In this document: in pieces, positions 27,063-35,426 of the stretch
Position numbering within the stretch: position 1 is the first letter of the stretch
Layout: the number at the start of each line of letters is the position of its first letter
NCBI GenBank assembly: GCA_965214625.1
Contig: OZ243962.1
Span: forward strand, 2,356,001-2,420,000
Direction: 5' to 3'
DNA: 64,000 nucleotides
From: G965214625 sp965214625
GTDB lineage: Bacteria > Pseudomonadota > Gammaproteobacteria > Arenicellales > Poriferihabitantaceae
Position numbers and translations under genes: made by a program
Notes under the pieces: generated by a model
What the model saw: only the letters and a program-made list of their open reading frames with translations
What the model was told of the DNA's origin: nothing
Database searches by the model: none

Positions 27063-28079
27063 GTGATCATGAAAGTACATATCAAGAACAATCATTATGG
27101 ACCGGATACCTTTCCCAATACGGCCGAGGGAGAGGCTGTTTTTACAATTACCAAAGAGAGATTCGAGGTCCATGCAGCCCGCTTCCCGGATATTGCCGGC
27201 GACCTTGATGTGTTTGTTGACTGGGATACCGATCACTTTGAAGAGTCGATGGCTACTGCCGATGTGCTGGTTGCCTGGAATCTGCCGACCGAGAATCTGG
27301 CGAGTGTGGCACCTCGTCTCAAGTGGATTCATATTATCGGAGCGGGGGTCGAGCATCTTACCCCGATCGATTGGTTGCCTGAGGGGGTCATTTTGACCAA
27401 CAACAAGGGAGTGCACGCTGCCAAAGGAGGGGAATTCGGACTGATGTCGCTTTTGATGTTGCACAATCACATGCCTGCAGTGATCAATAATCAGAAGCAG
27501 CGTGTTTATGACTCTCTCTACTCCACGCCGATCAAGGGTAAAACGGTCGTCATTATCGGTGTCGGAAGTATCGGCCGGGCCGTGGCGGGCCATGCCCAAC
27601 GAATCGGACTGCATGTCATTGGAGTGACCCGACATGGTCAAAAGATTGCCGAGGTGGATGAAATGTTCCCGGTTGACAGACTGGATGAGGTGTTGCCCCG
27701 AGCAGATTATGTGTTTGTTGTGACCCCGCTGACGCGGGAGACATATCAATTGTTGGACAGACGCCGACTGAATCTGTTGAAGGAGGGTGCAGGTCTGGTC
27801 AATATTGGTCGGGCGGCGGTGGTTGATTATGAAACCGTGGTGGACAAACTACAGGACGGTTCAATGAATGGCGCCATCTTGGATGTATTCGACCCGGAAC
27901 CGTTGCCTGCGGATTCGAGATTCTGGAATGTTCCAAATCTGATTGTGACTCCCCATATTTCAGCCGATGACGGCCATGCTTATGTCCCGATGACATTGCA
28001 GGTGGTTTTTGAGAACATGCGACGCCTGTTCAATGGGGAGGAACTGCATAATCAGGTGAATGTCAAATTGGGTTATTAA
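27063..28079 (+). CDS. D-2-hydroxyacid dehydrogenase (NAD(P)-dependent)
   Basis: 338 residues from GTG 27063 (ATG 27069 is an alternative). NAD-binding motif VVIIGVGSIGRAVAGHAQR near residue 165, then the catalytic arginine in LVNIGRAAVV, the acidic residue in ILDVFDPEPLP and the catalytic histidine in VTPHISA. These define the 2-hydroxyacid dehydrogenase family (GhrA/PdxB/SerA fold, no ACT domain). It is the last gene of the Lrp-led operon, so it could reduce or oxidise a 2-oxo/2-hydroxy acid formed after ring or side-chain oxidation. Substrate not known. Confidence 0.88.
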   Translation: MIMKVHIKNNHYGPDTFPNTAEGEAVFTITKERFEVHAARFPDIAGDLDVFVDWDTDHFEESMATADVLVAWNLPTENLASVAPRLKWIHIIGAGVEHLTPIDWLPEGVILTNNKGVHAAKGGEFGLMSLLMLHNHMPAVINNQKQRVYDSLYSTPIKGKTVVIIGVGSIGRAVAGHAQRIGLHVIGVTRHGQKIAEVDEMFPVDRLDEVLPRADYVFVVTPLTRETYQLLDRRRLNLLKEGAGLVNIGRAAVVDYETVVDKLQDGSMNGAILDVFDPEPLPADSRFWNVPNLIVTPHISADDGHAYVPMTLQVVFENMRRLFNGEELHNQVNVKLGY

Positions 28080-28190
28080 CCCAAGCTGACAGTAACAAGG
28101 CTCGTACAAGAAGCCCTTTTGCCCGTTTGTTATTTGTGTAACATTCAGGCTAAAATGGGGTGGAAGCGAATCATGGGAGAATCCACCACG

Positions 28191-30668
28191 ATGAGAAAAA
28201 TTCTGGCGGCACTTGTCGCAACTGTGATTTTCGTGACGGGCGGTGCTCATGCCGGCACGCTGGCTCCGGCCCCGCAGATCATTGCCGAGTACGATCGCAG
28301 CTTCATCGAACGCTCCGGTGCACAGACATTCGGCGAGATGCTGGATACGGGAATCATCCGCTACTTTTTCACCGGCGGGCGCGACCTGCTCGTTCTGGTG
28401 AACGGGCGACACTGGGGGACGACCGGAGGCTACCTGGACAGTCTTCCGCTCTCGGCGGTTGAACGCATCGAAGTGCTGAGAGCCGAAAGTCTGGGTACCT
28501 TCACCGGCGGGGCTGCAGTGCGTGGCGCATTCAATCTCGTGCTGAGGAAGGATCTGGAAGGCTTTGACGTACGCTCCGTTGTCCGGGTGCCAAGCCGTGA
28601 CGGTGGTGACGCGCGCCAGGGCAGCGTCGTATGGGGCGGCGCGATCGGTGATGACGGACATCTGACCGTTGGTGTCGATATCCTCGACCGCAGAGAGATC
28701 GTCGGCAGCACCCGCGATCACAGCCGCTCGGAGTGGGTGGACGGTGGGAGCTTCGCCGAGGCGAAAAACGTGAGTATCGGCGGCAACACCGTCTACATCT
28801 TCGACACCAGTGCAGATGAGCTAAGAGCCGTCCCGCTTGGCCAGTGCGACCGGGCACATGGCTATACTGGCCCGCTCAGCAACCCATCGGGGATCGTCTC
28901 GGGCGATAGGGGCTGCGGGTTCGCCTACGGCGACTTCTGGTGGGACAGCGCCAGATACGACCAGAAGAGTGCTATTTTGAACCTCAGTCACCCGCTCGGA
29001 GAGCGTGCTGAGCTTCATGTGGACGCAAACATCACGCACGGACGCTCAGTATTCCGCTACGCACCGTCGGTCGGTGTCTTTTCCGTTTCCCCGAGCAGCG
29101 GCCTGCTTGATTCAATCAACGCATCGGCACGCGATGCAGACCCGGCGTTCGAGGCGACAGGAGAGGACATCTTTTCAATCGGGCATCGCTTCATCGGCCA
29201 TGGTAACCGGGATTGGAGAGGGAATACCGAAGAGTACGATGTCTCGGCAAGCATCAGGGGCCGGTTCAACGGGAAACTCGGCTATCACGCTCGCATCAGC
29301 ACCTTTGGAATCGATGACTCGGTGTTAGGCGACACCTTCGTAGATGCCGAGATCATCCAGCAGGAGATTGCGTCGGGAAGGTACGACTTGGCTGATCCGC
29401 TGTCGCTGGAACCGGACCATCTGGGCGCGGTCACTAGGAGCAGCCTGCGCGAGGAAGATGACTTCAGAGGAAGGTATCTGGACGCACGTTTCGCCCTCGA
29501 GGGCGCCGGGCCGAGCCTCGGCGGGCGCGATATGGCATGGACGGCGGGAGTTGAACTCGCCACCTTGGAGGCCCATCGGTTTCTGTTGTTCCGGGCAGGC
29601 GATGACCGGGTCCGAGACGTGAACGGGGTGCTCGGATCGGGCGGTACCAGCTATGCGGGTGAGCGCGATGGGGCGGGAATCTTTACCGAGGTGTTCCTGC
29701 CTCTCTCCGATACTGTGGATCTGAGAGCGGCGGCACGGACTGACGAGTACGATGATGTCGGTGGGGTGCATGCACGGCGTTTCGGCATTGAATACCACCC
29801 GGGCGACATCGTGACGTTGCGCGGCTCGTGGAGCACGGGCGACGAGGCACCCCACATGTACTACCTGCACAGCGCCGCGGTGCAGGATCATCCCTATGTT
29901 CGTTGCGTCCCGGAGAGGGGGTCACCGCCGCGCACGTGTGACAGGGCGAATTACCGGCAGGTGACGCGCAACACGAGCGGCAACCCCGAGCTTGAGCCAT
30001 CGGGATCGGAGAGACGCTCCATCGGCGTCGAGGCCCGCAGGGGGCCGTACTACTTTGTTACCGACTGGTACAGGCTCAACACCTCGGATCTGCCGGGGCG
30101 GCACAATGCCACCTGGGCGATGCTGAACCACCCCGAATGTCCGCCGGGTGGCGGACGGAGTTGCATTGAGCGCACGGCCGGGGAAATCACCATCCACGAG
30201 GGTTTCGCGAATCTAGTCGAGACCGAAATCTCGGGCGTCAACACGCGGTTCGGGGCCCGCACGGAAATCGGCCGGGGTTTCCTCGCAATGCGCGGACTCT
30301 GGCGCCATGTCATCAGTAGCGAGGAGCGTGTCGCAGGCCAGAAACGGCGGTACCCGCTTCCGCGTAATGCCGTGCGTATCGTGACCTCGATTGGGCGCGG
30401 CAACCTCACTGCCTTTTGGGCCTTGAACTATCGCGACGAGGTCGAGAACCAATGGGGTGACGGACAGTTCAAGTCATGGACTGGCCACGACTTGACGCTC
30501 GACTGGAAAAAGCCGTTCGCGTTTGAAAACACGCGAATAACCGCAGGCGTGTACAATGTCACCGACGCGAAGCTGTCCACGAACACCACGAATCCCTCGT
30601 CGACCGATGGGCCGCGCGCGGCCGGCTGGGGACGCACTTTCTTCGTAACCCTCAACATGCGGTTCTGA
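28191..30668 (+). CDS. TonB-dependent outer-membrane receptor
   Basis: 825 residues from ATG 28191, chosen because it starts the signal peptide MRKILAALVATVIFVTGG, cleaved after AHA. The plug domain includes RSGAQTFGEMLDTGI, LVLVNGRHWGTT, LPLSAVERIEVLRAES and GAAVRGAFNLVLRK, near residues 30-130. The rest is beta-barrel, with NPELEPSGSERRSIGVEARR, VYNVTDAK near the C-terminus and the terminal aromatic FVTLNMRF. It imports a large or scarce substrate with TonB energy; which one is not evident. Base composition is clearly richer in G and C than the genes on either side, which suggests recent transfer. No TonB, ExbB or FecR-like gene is adjacent. Confidence 0.87.
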   Translation: MRKILAALVATVIFVTGGAHAGTLAPAPQIIAEYDRSFIERSGAQTFGEMLDTGIIRYFFTGGRDLLVLVNGRHWGTTGGYLDSLPLSAVERIEVLRAESLGTFTGGAAVRGAFNLVLRKDLEGFDVRSVVRVPSRDGGDARQGSVVWGGAIGDDGHLTVGVDILDRREIVGSTRDHSRSEWVDGGSFAEAKNVSIGGNTVYIFDTSADELRAVPLGQCDRAHGYTGPLSNPSGIVSGDRGCGFAYGDFWWDSARYDQKSAILNLSHPLGERAELHVDANITHGRSVFRYAPSVGVFSVSPSSGLLDSINASARDADPAFEATGEDIFSIGHRFIGHGNRDWRGNTEEYDVSASIRGRFNGKLGYHARISTFGIDDSVLGDTFVDAEIIQQEIASGRYDLADPLSLEPDHLGAVTRSSLREEDDFRGRYLDARFALEGAGPSLGGRDMAWTAGVELATLEAHRFLLFRAGDDRVRDVNGVLGSGGTSYAGERDGAGIFTEVFLPLSDTVDLRAAARTDEYDDVGGVHARRFGIEYHPGDIVTLRGSWSTGDEAPHMYYLHSAAVQDHPYVRCVPERGSPPRTCDRANYRQVTRNTSGNPELEPSGSERRSIGVEARRGPYYFVTDWYRLNTSDLPGRHNATWAMLNHPECPPGGGRSCIERTAGEITIHEGFANLVETEISGVNTRFGARTEIGRGFLAMRGLWRHVISSEERVAGQKRRYPLPRNAVRIVTSIGRGNLTAFWALNYRDEVENQWGDGQFKSWTGHDLTLDWKKPFAFENTRITAGVYNVTDAKLSTNTTNPSSTDGPRAAGWGRTFFVTLNMRF

Positions 30669-30832
30669 GGAGCTGTGCTGGACGAAGAAGAAAAGACCAT
30701 AGACACGCGATGCACCGGGACTATCCCGGCCTTGAATTTTTCCGGTCACCGCTTGATTGCGAAGTAGATAAGGGCCGGAGGCTATTTCCAGTTCTCATGC
30801 GGGCCACCCAGAAGGTTCGGGATAGTTGTTCG

Positions 30833-31718
30833 TTATTGCGCGGTTTCCCTATTGCCGATTTCGATCAACAGGCGACAATGGTCACTCGGTCCCCATTCGT
30901 CTAAACCGCTAAGAGCCCGCACCGAAACCTGTTTGTGGAAGCCTCGTGATGCGAAAGCGTAGTCCAGCTGGCGCCACGAGTCTGCCGGCGTTTTTTCTCT
31001 CGATGTTTTATATGTTGGAACGTTCAGGGTATCCGTTGGAAATGGCACAGAGGCCGGCCTGCCGTTTGGCCGTTGCGGTCCAAGGAATTCCAGACCGAGG
31101 GCATCGAAGCGCTGCCAAACCGTCCATTCTCGATTGAACCAGTATGGGCTGTATGTTTTTTCTCGGGCTTCGAGGCTACGGTCCGGACAGTAGATAATGT
31201 TCAGATCACCGGCAGCAAGGATTCGGTGCGTGGCCGGGTCTTCGTGCCCGATAAAAGCTGAAATATCCGACAGGATACGATGCGTTGATTCATCGCTCGT
31301 GCCAACCCCATGGACTGTTCGCGGTAGGGTGGGGACGGAGCCAGCGCGCATACATGGACACGGCTATGAATGCGTCCTCCGGTTGATCATTTGGCGTGAT
31401 CCGGGCGATAGCCATCGTACTGATACCGCTTGCCCCGATATCCATCGCTCCATACCCGCTGTTCGGCGGCACCTGCCGGAATCTTTCAACCTTGACCCGG
31501 TCGGACAACTGCACGACAACCGGCCATCGGTCATAAAGATGCCGGTGCCAGAAAATTTCATCGTCATGGGGTGTGAAGTGGAACAGATCCCCGGGTGGGC
31601 TCCCGGCCTCCTGCTAGAGTGCCACATCGGCTTCCTCATGCTGTGCCATTTTGTCCAATTCCCGCCATGGATCATTTCGTTTGGCAATGTTCCAACTCAC
31701 GATGCGGATTGTGGTCAT
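30833..31718 (-). pseudogene. Endonuclease/exonuclease/phosphatase family gene, broken twice
   Basis: Starting at ATG 31718 the frame reads TIRIVSWNIAKRNDPWRELD, the EEP-family N-terminus with the catalytic Asn. A TAG at 31614-31616 interrupts it just before QEAGSPPGDL, where the metal-binding Glu lies. The frame continues through FIAVSMYARWLRPHPT and then shifts near 31310: SPWG is followed by GVGTSDESTHRILSDI in another frame. The last part, HRILAAGDLNIIY, WRQLDYAFAS and WGPSDHCRLLIEI, holds the remaining catalytic Asp, Asn and His. Two independent lesions make a sequencing error an unlikely full explanation. Such proteins cleave nucleic acids or phosphodiesters; substrate unknown. Confidence 0.8.
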
Positions 31719-32231
31719 CGATTTATTCCTTGGTCCTGAATGATGTGAAGTTGAACGCAATGGCATCTCTTTTTATTTTTAATTCAATTGGTTAAAATTT
31801 ATTTCGGAAATTTACATCATGACAGATTATCTGCTCGAATCCCTTGCATTTTCATCCCTGAAGTGCCACCGGATGAAGGTCGAATTCACCAGCGTGAAAA
31901 TGTAGCCATTCTGATCAGTGACCAATTATCAGGGTTGGCCGGTTGGAAAGGAACATCATCCAGGGTAATACCTTAACACTTGGTCCGCCTGAGTCATTGA
32001 TCGAGGCGAACAAGTAGCCCGTGTTGCATTCAATACCACGTCAGAGTGTCAGTCCCGAGCAGCCAACCCACACTCACCCGGTTGTATCGCTGTCTGCTGC
32101 TATTGAGAATTGGCTTAGGATAAATACATGTGAATAATGATTGACGATAATGGTACATATGTACTAAATTCATTGCCACACTATCAGATGCATATCTGTC
32201 TTCAGAATATGGCTAGCCGGAGAGAGGTAAG
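31719..32231. other. Intergenic stretch before the second Rieske gene
   Basis: About 510 bases. The last 100 bases hold the promoter/operator candidate for the Rieske gene (see 32141-32169). Short open frames earlier in the stretch have no recognisable product, and no terminator or RNA gene was seen. Confidence 0.45.
32141..32169 (+). promoter_or_regulatory. Possible promoter with a palindrome between -35 and -10
   Basis: TTGACG at 32141 could serve as -35; 17 bases later CTAAAT is a weak -10. The spacer contains the perfect 12-base palindrome GTACATATGTAC (32153-32164). A dimeric regulator bound there would block polymerase. It lies 67 bases before the Rieske start codon. The -10 match is poor, so this is tentative. 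Confidence 0.35.
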
Positions 32232-33332
32232 ATGAATACGACAGGCTCTGCGATGTTGACGTTAGGATTGCCGGCCAAATATTTTACTGACCAGAAGATT
32301 TACCAAAAGGTCAGGAAAAACATCTATTTCAAGACCTGGCAATATGCCTGCCATGTCAGCCAGGTGCCCAGGACGGGCGATTACGTCAGTTTTTCCGTCT
32401 TTGATCAGGATGTCTTCGTGATCCGGCAGGAGAATGGCACGTTGGCGGCGTTGTATAACGTCTGTCAGCACAGGGGGCACAAGCTGCTCGAGGGCACCGG
32501 GAACAGACGGGCCATTGTTTGCCCTTACCATGCCTGGACTTACGCACTGGACGGGCGATTGCGCGGTGCACCGGGGTCCCAGTTTGTACCGGGATTTGAT
32601 GCGTCGGCGATTTGTATCCCCCAGCTCAAAGTGGAAGTGTTTCTCGGCTTTGTTTTCGTGAATTTCGATCCGGCGTGCTCGACTATGGATGAAAGTTTCC
32701 CGGGAGTCCGGGACCGGCTGTTAGGTTTGTGTCCGGATATCGAGAGGCAACAGTTTGCGACCGAACACAGTGCCGATGAAGCCTGTAACTGGTTGACGGC
32801 CATTGAAAACTATAACGAGTGTTATCACTGCAAGGTGGCGCATCCCGAGTTTGCCAAGGGCGTGATTGATCCTGCTTCCTATCGTATTGTCCCTTTTGGA
32901 TCAGGCAAGGTACTGCATCACAGTTCACAGGCGACCAAGAGCGATCAGGCCTGGTATGACGTCAGTGGATCGGACTACGGCAGCTTTTATCTGTGGCCCT
33001 CGACATCGATTCAGGTTTATCCCGGTGGGGTGGTCAATACCTATCACTGGCGTCCTTTGACGATTGACTGTGTTCATGTGTACCGGGGTTGGTATTCACC
33101 GGACGGAACCGTGGACCGGACATTGCAAGACATCATCGATCTGGATCGGGAGACTACTTTTGCAGAAGACCTGGTGTTGGTTAAAAATGTCCAGCGCGGT
33201 CTGAGATCACTGGGTTATACACCCGGACCGCTCATCGTGAACCCGGCTGGGAGTATTGACAACGAGCTACCCATTGCCAGTTTGCACCGATGGTTAAGAG
33301 AGGCGGTCGATGAGGGTGATGCGGAGCATTGA
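32232..33332 (+). CDS. Rieske oxygenase, carnitine-monooxygenase/betaine-demethylase-like
   Basis: 366 residues. Rieske ligands Cys78 and His80 (NVCQHRGHKL) and Cys97 and His100 (VCPYHAW). The mononuclear iron site is ENYNECYHCKVAHPEF with two His, and a later acidic ligand is expected near DLDRETTFAEDL. Length and motifs place it with CntA/GbcA-like oxygenases, which act on quaternary ammonium compounds such as carnitine or glycine betaine. No CntB/GbcB-type reductase is adjacent. It is 51 bases upstream of a class-III PLP enzyme and faces a phosphonoacetate-degrading gene set, so an aminophosphonate carrying an amine or quaternary amine is an attractive inferred substrate. Confidence 0.86.
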   Translation: MNTTGSAMLTLGLPAKYFTDQKIYQKVRKNIYFKTWQYACHVSQVPRTGDYVSFSVFDQDVFVIRQENGTLAALYNVCQHRGHKLLEGTGNRRAIVCPYHAWTYALDGRLRGAPGSQFVPGFDASAICIPQLKVEVFLGFVFVNFDPACSTMDESFPGVRDRLLGLCPDIERQQFATEHSADEACNWLTAIENYNECYHCKVAHPEFAKGVIDPASYRIVPFGSGKVLHHSSQATKSDQAWYDVSGSDYGSFYLWPSTSIQVYPGGVVNTYHWRPLTIDCVHVYRGWYSPDGTVDRTLQDIIDLDRETTFAEDLVLVKNVQRGLRSLGYTPGPLIVNPAGSIDNELPIASLHRWLREAVDEGDAEH

Positions 33333-33383
33333 ATCAGGCCGTGAGTCGGCCACCTGTTACAGCCGACGGGTCGGGAACAAACC

Positions 33384-34706
33384 ATGCGAACACAGAAACG
33401 GAACGTAAGCAAGCGACCTGATTCACTCAAATTATTTGAAGTGGCAGAGGCGGCGCTGCCCGGAGCCGGGCTGGGGGCTTATGCGTTGGACAAGGCGATC
33501 CGGCTGATCTACTCCCACGGCAAAGGGTCACGCCTATGGGATGTTGATGGTACAGAGTACATCGACTATGTGGGCGGGGCAGGGGCACTGATCCTCGGGC
33601 ATTCTCATCCGGCCGTGGTCAAGGCTTCACAGCAGCAGATGGCCAGAGGCGCGCATATGTTCGGCTCATTGAATGACATGTCGGTGTCACTGGCAGCCCG
33701 ATTGGTGCAGGACATTCCCTGTGCGGAGAAAATAGCGTATGCAACGACCGGTTCAGAAGCGACGGCTTATGCCATGCGTCTGGCCCGTGCCTACACGGGG
33801 CGCGATAAGATACTGAAATTCGAGGGGGCCTACCATGGTAACCATGATTATGCGATTGTCTCGACTTTTCCCAAGGAGACGGGGCATTATCCCGAGGGGG
33901 TCGCAGACTCATATGGTCAGCCGTCGGCAACGATATCGACCGTGCTGGTTGCGCCATATAACGATCTCGATGCAGTTCGGCGTATCGTGACAGAGCAGGG
34001 TCGGGACATAGCCGCAATCATTGCCGAGGGCGTACAGCGAATCATCCCGGCCAAGCCGATGTTTCTTCAGGGGTTGCAAAAAATATGTGCCGAGAATGAT
34101 ATCCTGTTTATCCTCGATGAGGTGGTTACCGGATTTCGACTGGGTTATGGCGGAGCGCAAGACTGGTATGGAGTCAAACCGGATCTTGCCACCTATGGCA
34201 AAGTAGTCGGTGCAGGGGGGCCGCTTTCGTGTATAGCCGGTCGGGCAGATATCCTAGAACAGGCCGATCCGAACAAAAAGGGACAGGATAAATATACGTA
34301 TTTTAATGGAACGTTACACGGTAATCCGGTGGCTTGTGCGGCGACGCTCGCCATGCTGGATGTCCTGTCGGCTGAAGGTGTTTACCGGCACATGAACCAG
34401 TATGCGGATGATTTATGTCGAGAGTGTCAAAAAATACTGGACAAGTACCGGGTCCCGGCAATCACTCAAAACACCGGGTCGTTGTGGCAGATACTGTTCA
34501 TGAAGCAGACGCCGGAAAACCAGACGGATATGCTGGCCGGTGATCAGGCGGCCATGCGCCGGCTGGATTTCGAGCTGATGAAACAGGGGCAGTATGTCTT
34601 GCCCGGGGTCAGGCGATTCGTGTCGACGGCCCACGATCATCGAGATATGGAGGAAACCTTAAGAGGCTTGGATGCCGCCTGCAGGGCGTTCAGCAAAACC
34701 GGCTAG
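33384..34706 (+). CDS. Class-III PLP-dependent aminotransferase-like enzyme (GSA-aminomutase relative)
   Basis: 440 residues. The fold-type I class-III pattern is complete: LGHSHPAVVKASQQQ, TTGSEATAYAMRLARAYTGR near residue 125, FILDEVVTGFR with Asp245 and the PLP lysine Lys273 in TYGKVVGAGGP. The sequence looks like glutamate-1-semialdehyde aminomutases, but it is far from hem genes. Class-III relatives include PbfA, a lyase that turns 1-hydroxy-2-aminoethylphosphonate into phosphonoacetaldehyde. Phosphonoacetaldehyde dehydrogenase and phosphonoacetate hydrolase genes lie close by on the other strand, and no PhnW is present, so a PbfA-like or transaminase role is a reasonable inference, not shown. 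Confidence 0.83.
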   Translation: MRTQKRNVSKRPDSLKLFEVAEAALPGAGLGAYALDKAIRLIYSHGKGSRLWDVDGTEYIDYVGGAGALILGHSHPAVVKASQQQMARGAHMFGSLNDMSVSLAARLVQDIPCAEKIAYATTGSEATAYAMRLARAYTGRDKILKFEGAYHGNHDYAIVSTFPKETGHYPEGVADSYGQPSATISTVLVAPYNDLDAVRRIVTEQGRDIAAIIAEGVQRIIPAKPMFLQGLQKICAENDILFILDEVVTGFRLGYGGAQDWYGVKPDLATYGKVVGAGGPLSCIAGRADILEQADPNKKGQDKYTYFNGTLHGNPVACAATLAMLDVLSAEGVYRHMNQYADDLCRECQKILDKYRVPAITQNTGSLWQILFMKQTPENQTDMLAGDQAAMRRLDFELMKQGQYVLPGVRRFVSTAHDHRDMEETLRGLDAACRAFSKTG

Positions 34707-34726
34707 TTTTCGTGATCAGCGGGTGC

Positions 34727-35227
34727 TTACAACAGGTACGAGAGCAACACCTGTCTGGAATCGGGCGTGACCTGTTTCGGGTCCAGGCCTAATGCCGTAT
34801 CGAGGTCGATGAACTCGGCCGATTCGACTTCCTCGGCCTGCAGATGGAACGGTCCGTTGTGCTGACAGGAAAACAAACGTCCCCAGCTTCGGTAGATTCT
34901 TTTCGCACGTGTCGGGTCCTCAAAGTAGATGTCACCATGTGGTACCAGTAGTGCGTCTACACCCAGTTCTTCGTTGAGTTCACGTGAGGCCGATGTTTCA
35001 TAGGTTTCGTCAAAGACGACGACGCCACCCGCTGTGAAATCGAGAAGTCCCGGATATTGATCCTTGGTCGGAGTTCTTCTTTGCACCAGGAGTCGACCTT
35101 CCGTATTGAATACCAGAATATAGGTGACTCGGCAAATCGCGCTCAACTGTCTCATCCGGAAGCGAGGCATGGAGCCGATGATATTGTCATCGCCATCCAC
35201 AATGGTGACATTTTCAGTTCGAGTCAA
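34727..35227 (-). CDS. Nudix hydrolase (YfcD-like)
   Basis: 166 residues from TTG 35227, which has GGGAAG five bases upstream. The Nudix box is complete, from GGVVVFDETYETSAS to RELNEELGV. N-terminal VTIVDGDDNIIGSMPR and LLVQRRTPTKDQYPGLLDF resemble the YfcD/isopentenyl-diphosphate-isomerase-like branch. It would hydrolyse a nucleoside diphosphate linked to another group; the substrate is unknown. It ends 20 bases from the convergent class-III PLP gene and is 200 bases after the aldehyde dehydrogenase on the same strand, so it may or may not belong to that unit. Confidence 0.87.
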   Translation of the reverse strand: MTRTENVTIVDGDDNIIGSMPRFRMRQLSAICRVTYILVFNTEGRLLVQRRTPTKDQYPGLLDFTAGGVVVFDETYETSASRELNEELGVDALLVPHGDIYFEDPTRAKRIYRSWGRLFSCQHNGPFHLQAEEVESAEFIDLDTALGLDPKQVTPDSRQVLLSYLL

Positions 35228-35426
35228 TTTGTCTTCCCGGTATCAAATGATCAAAGGTGGGCCTGTTTTTGAAACGGTTTACCATCTATCGGCCATTGAC
35301 GGAAACAGCTGGATGTCAGGCGCGACACTACAAGGCCGGGGTTGTCTCAGCCCAAAAAGTGACTTTCTTGTATCCTGTTCGGATGCGCCGTCAGTGCAAT
35401 ATCTGGAAAATCGCCGGTCCATCCGT

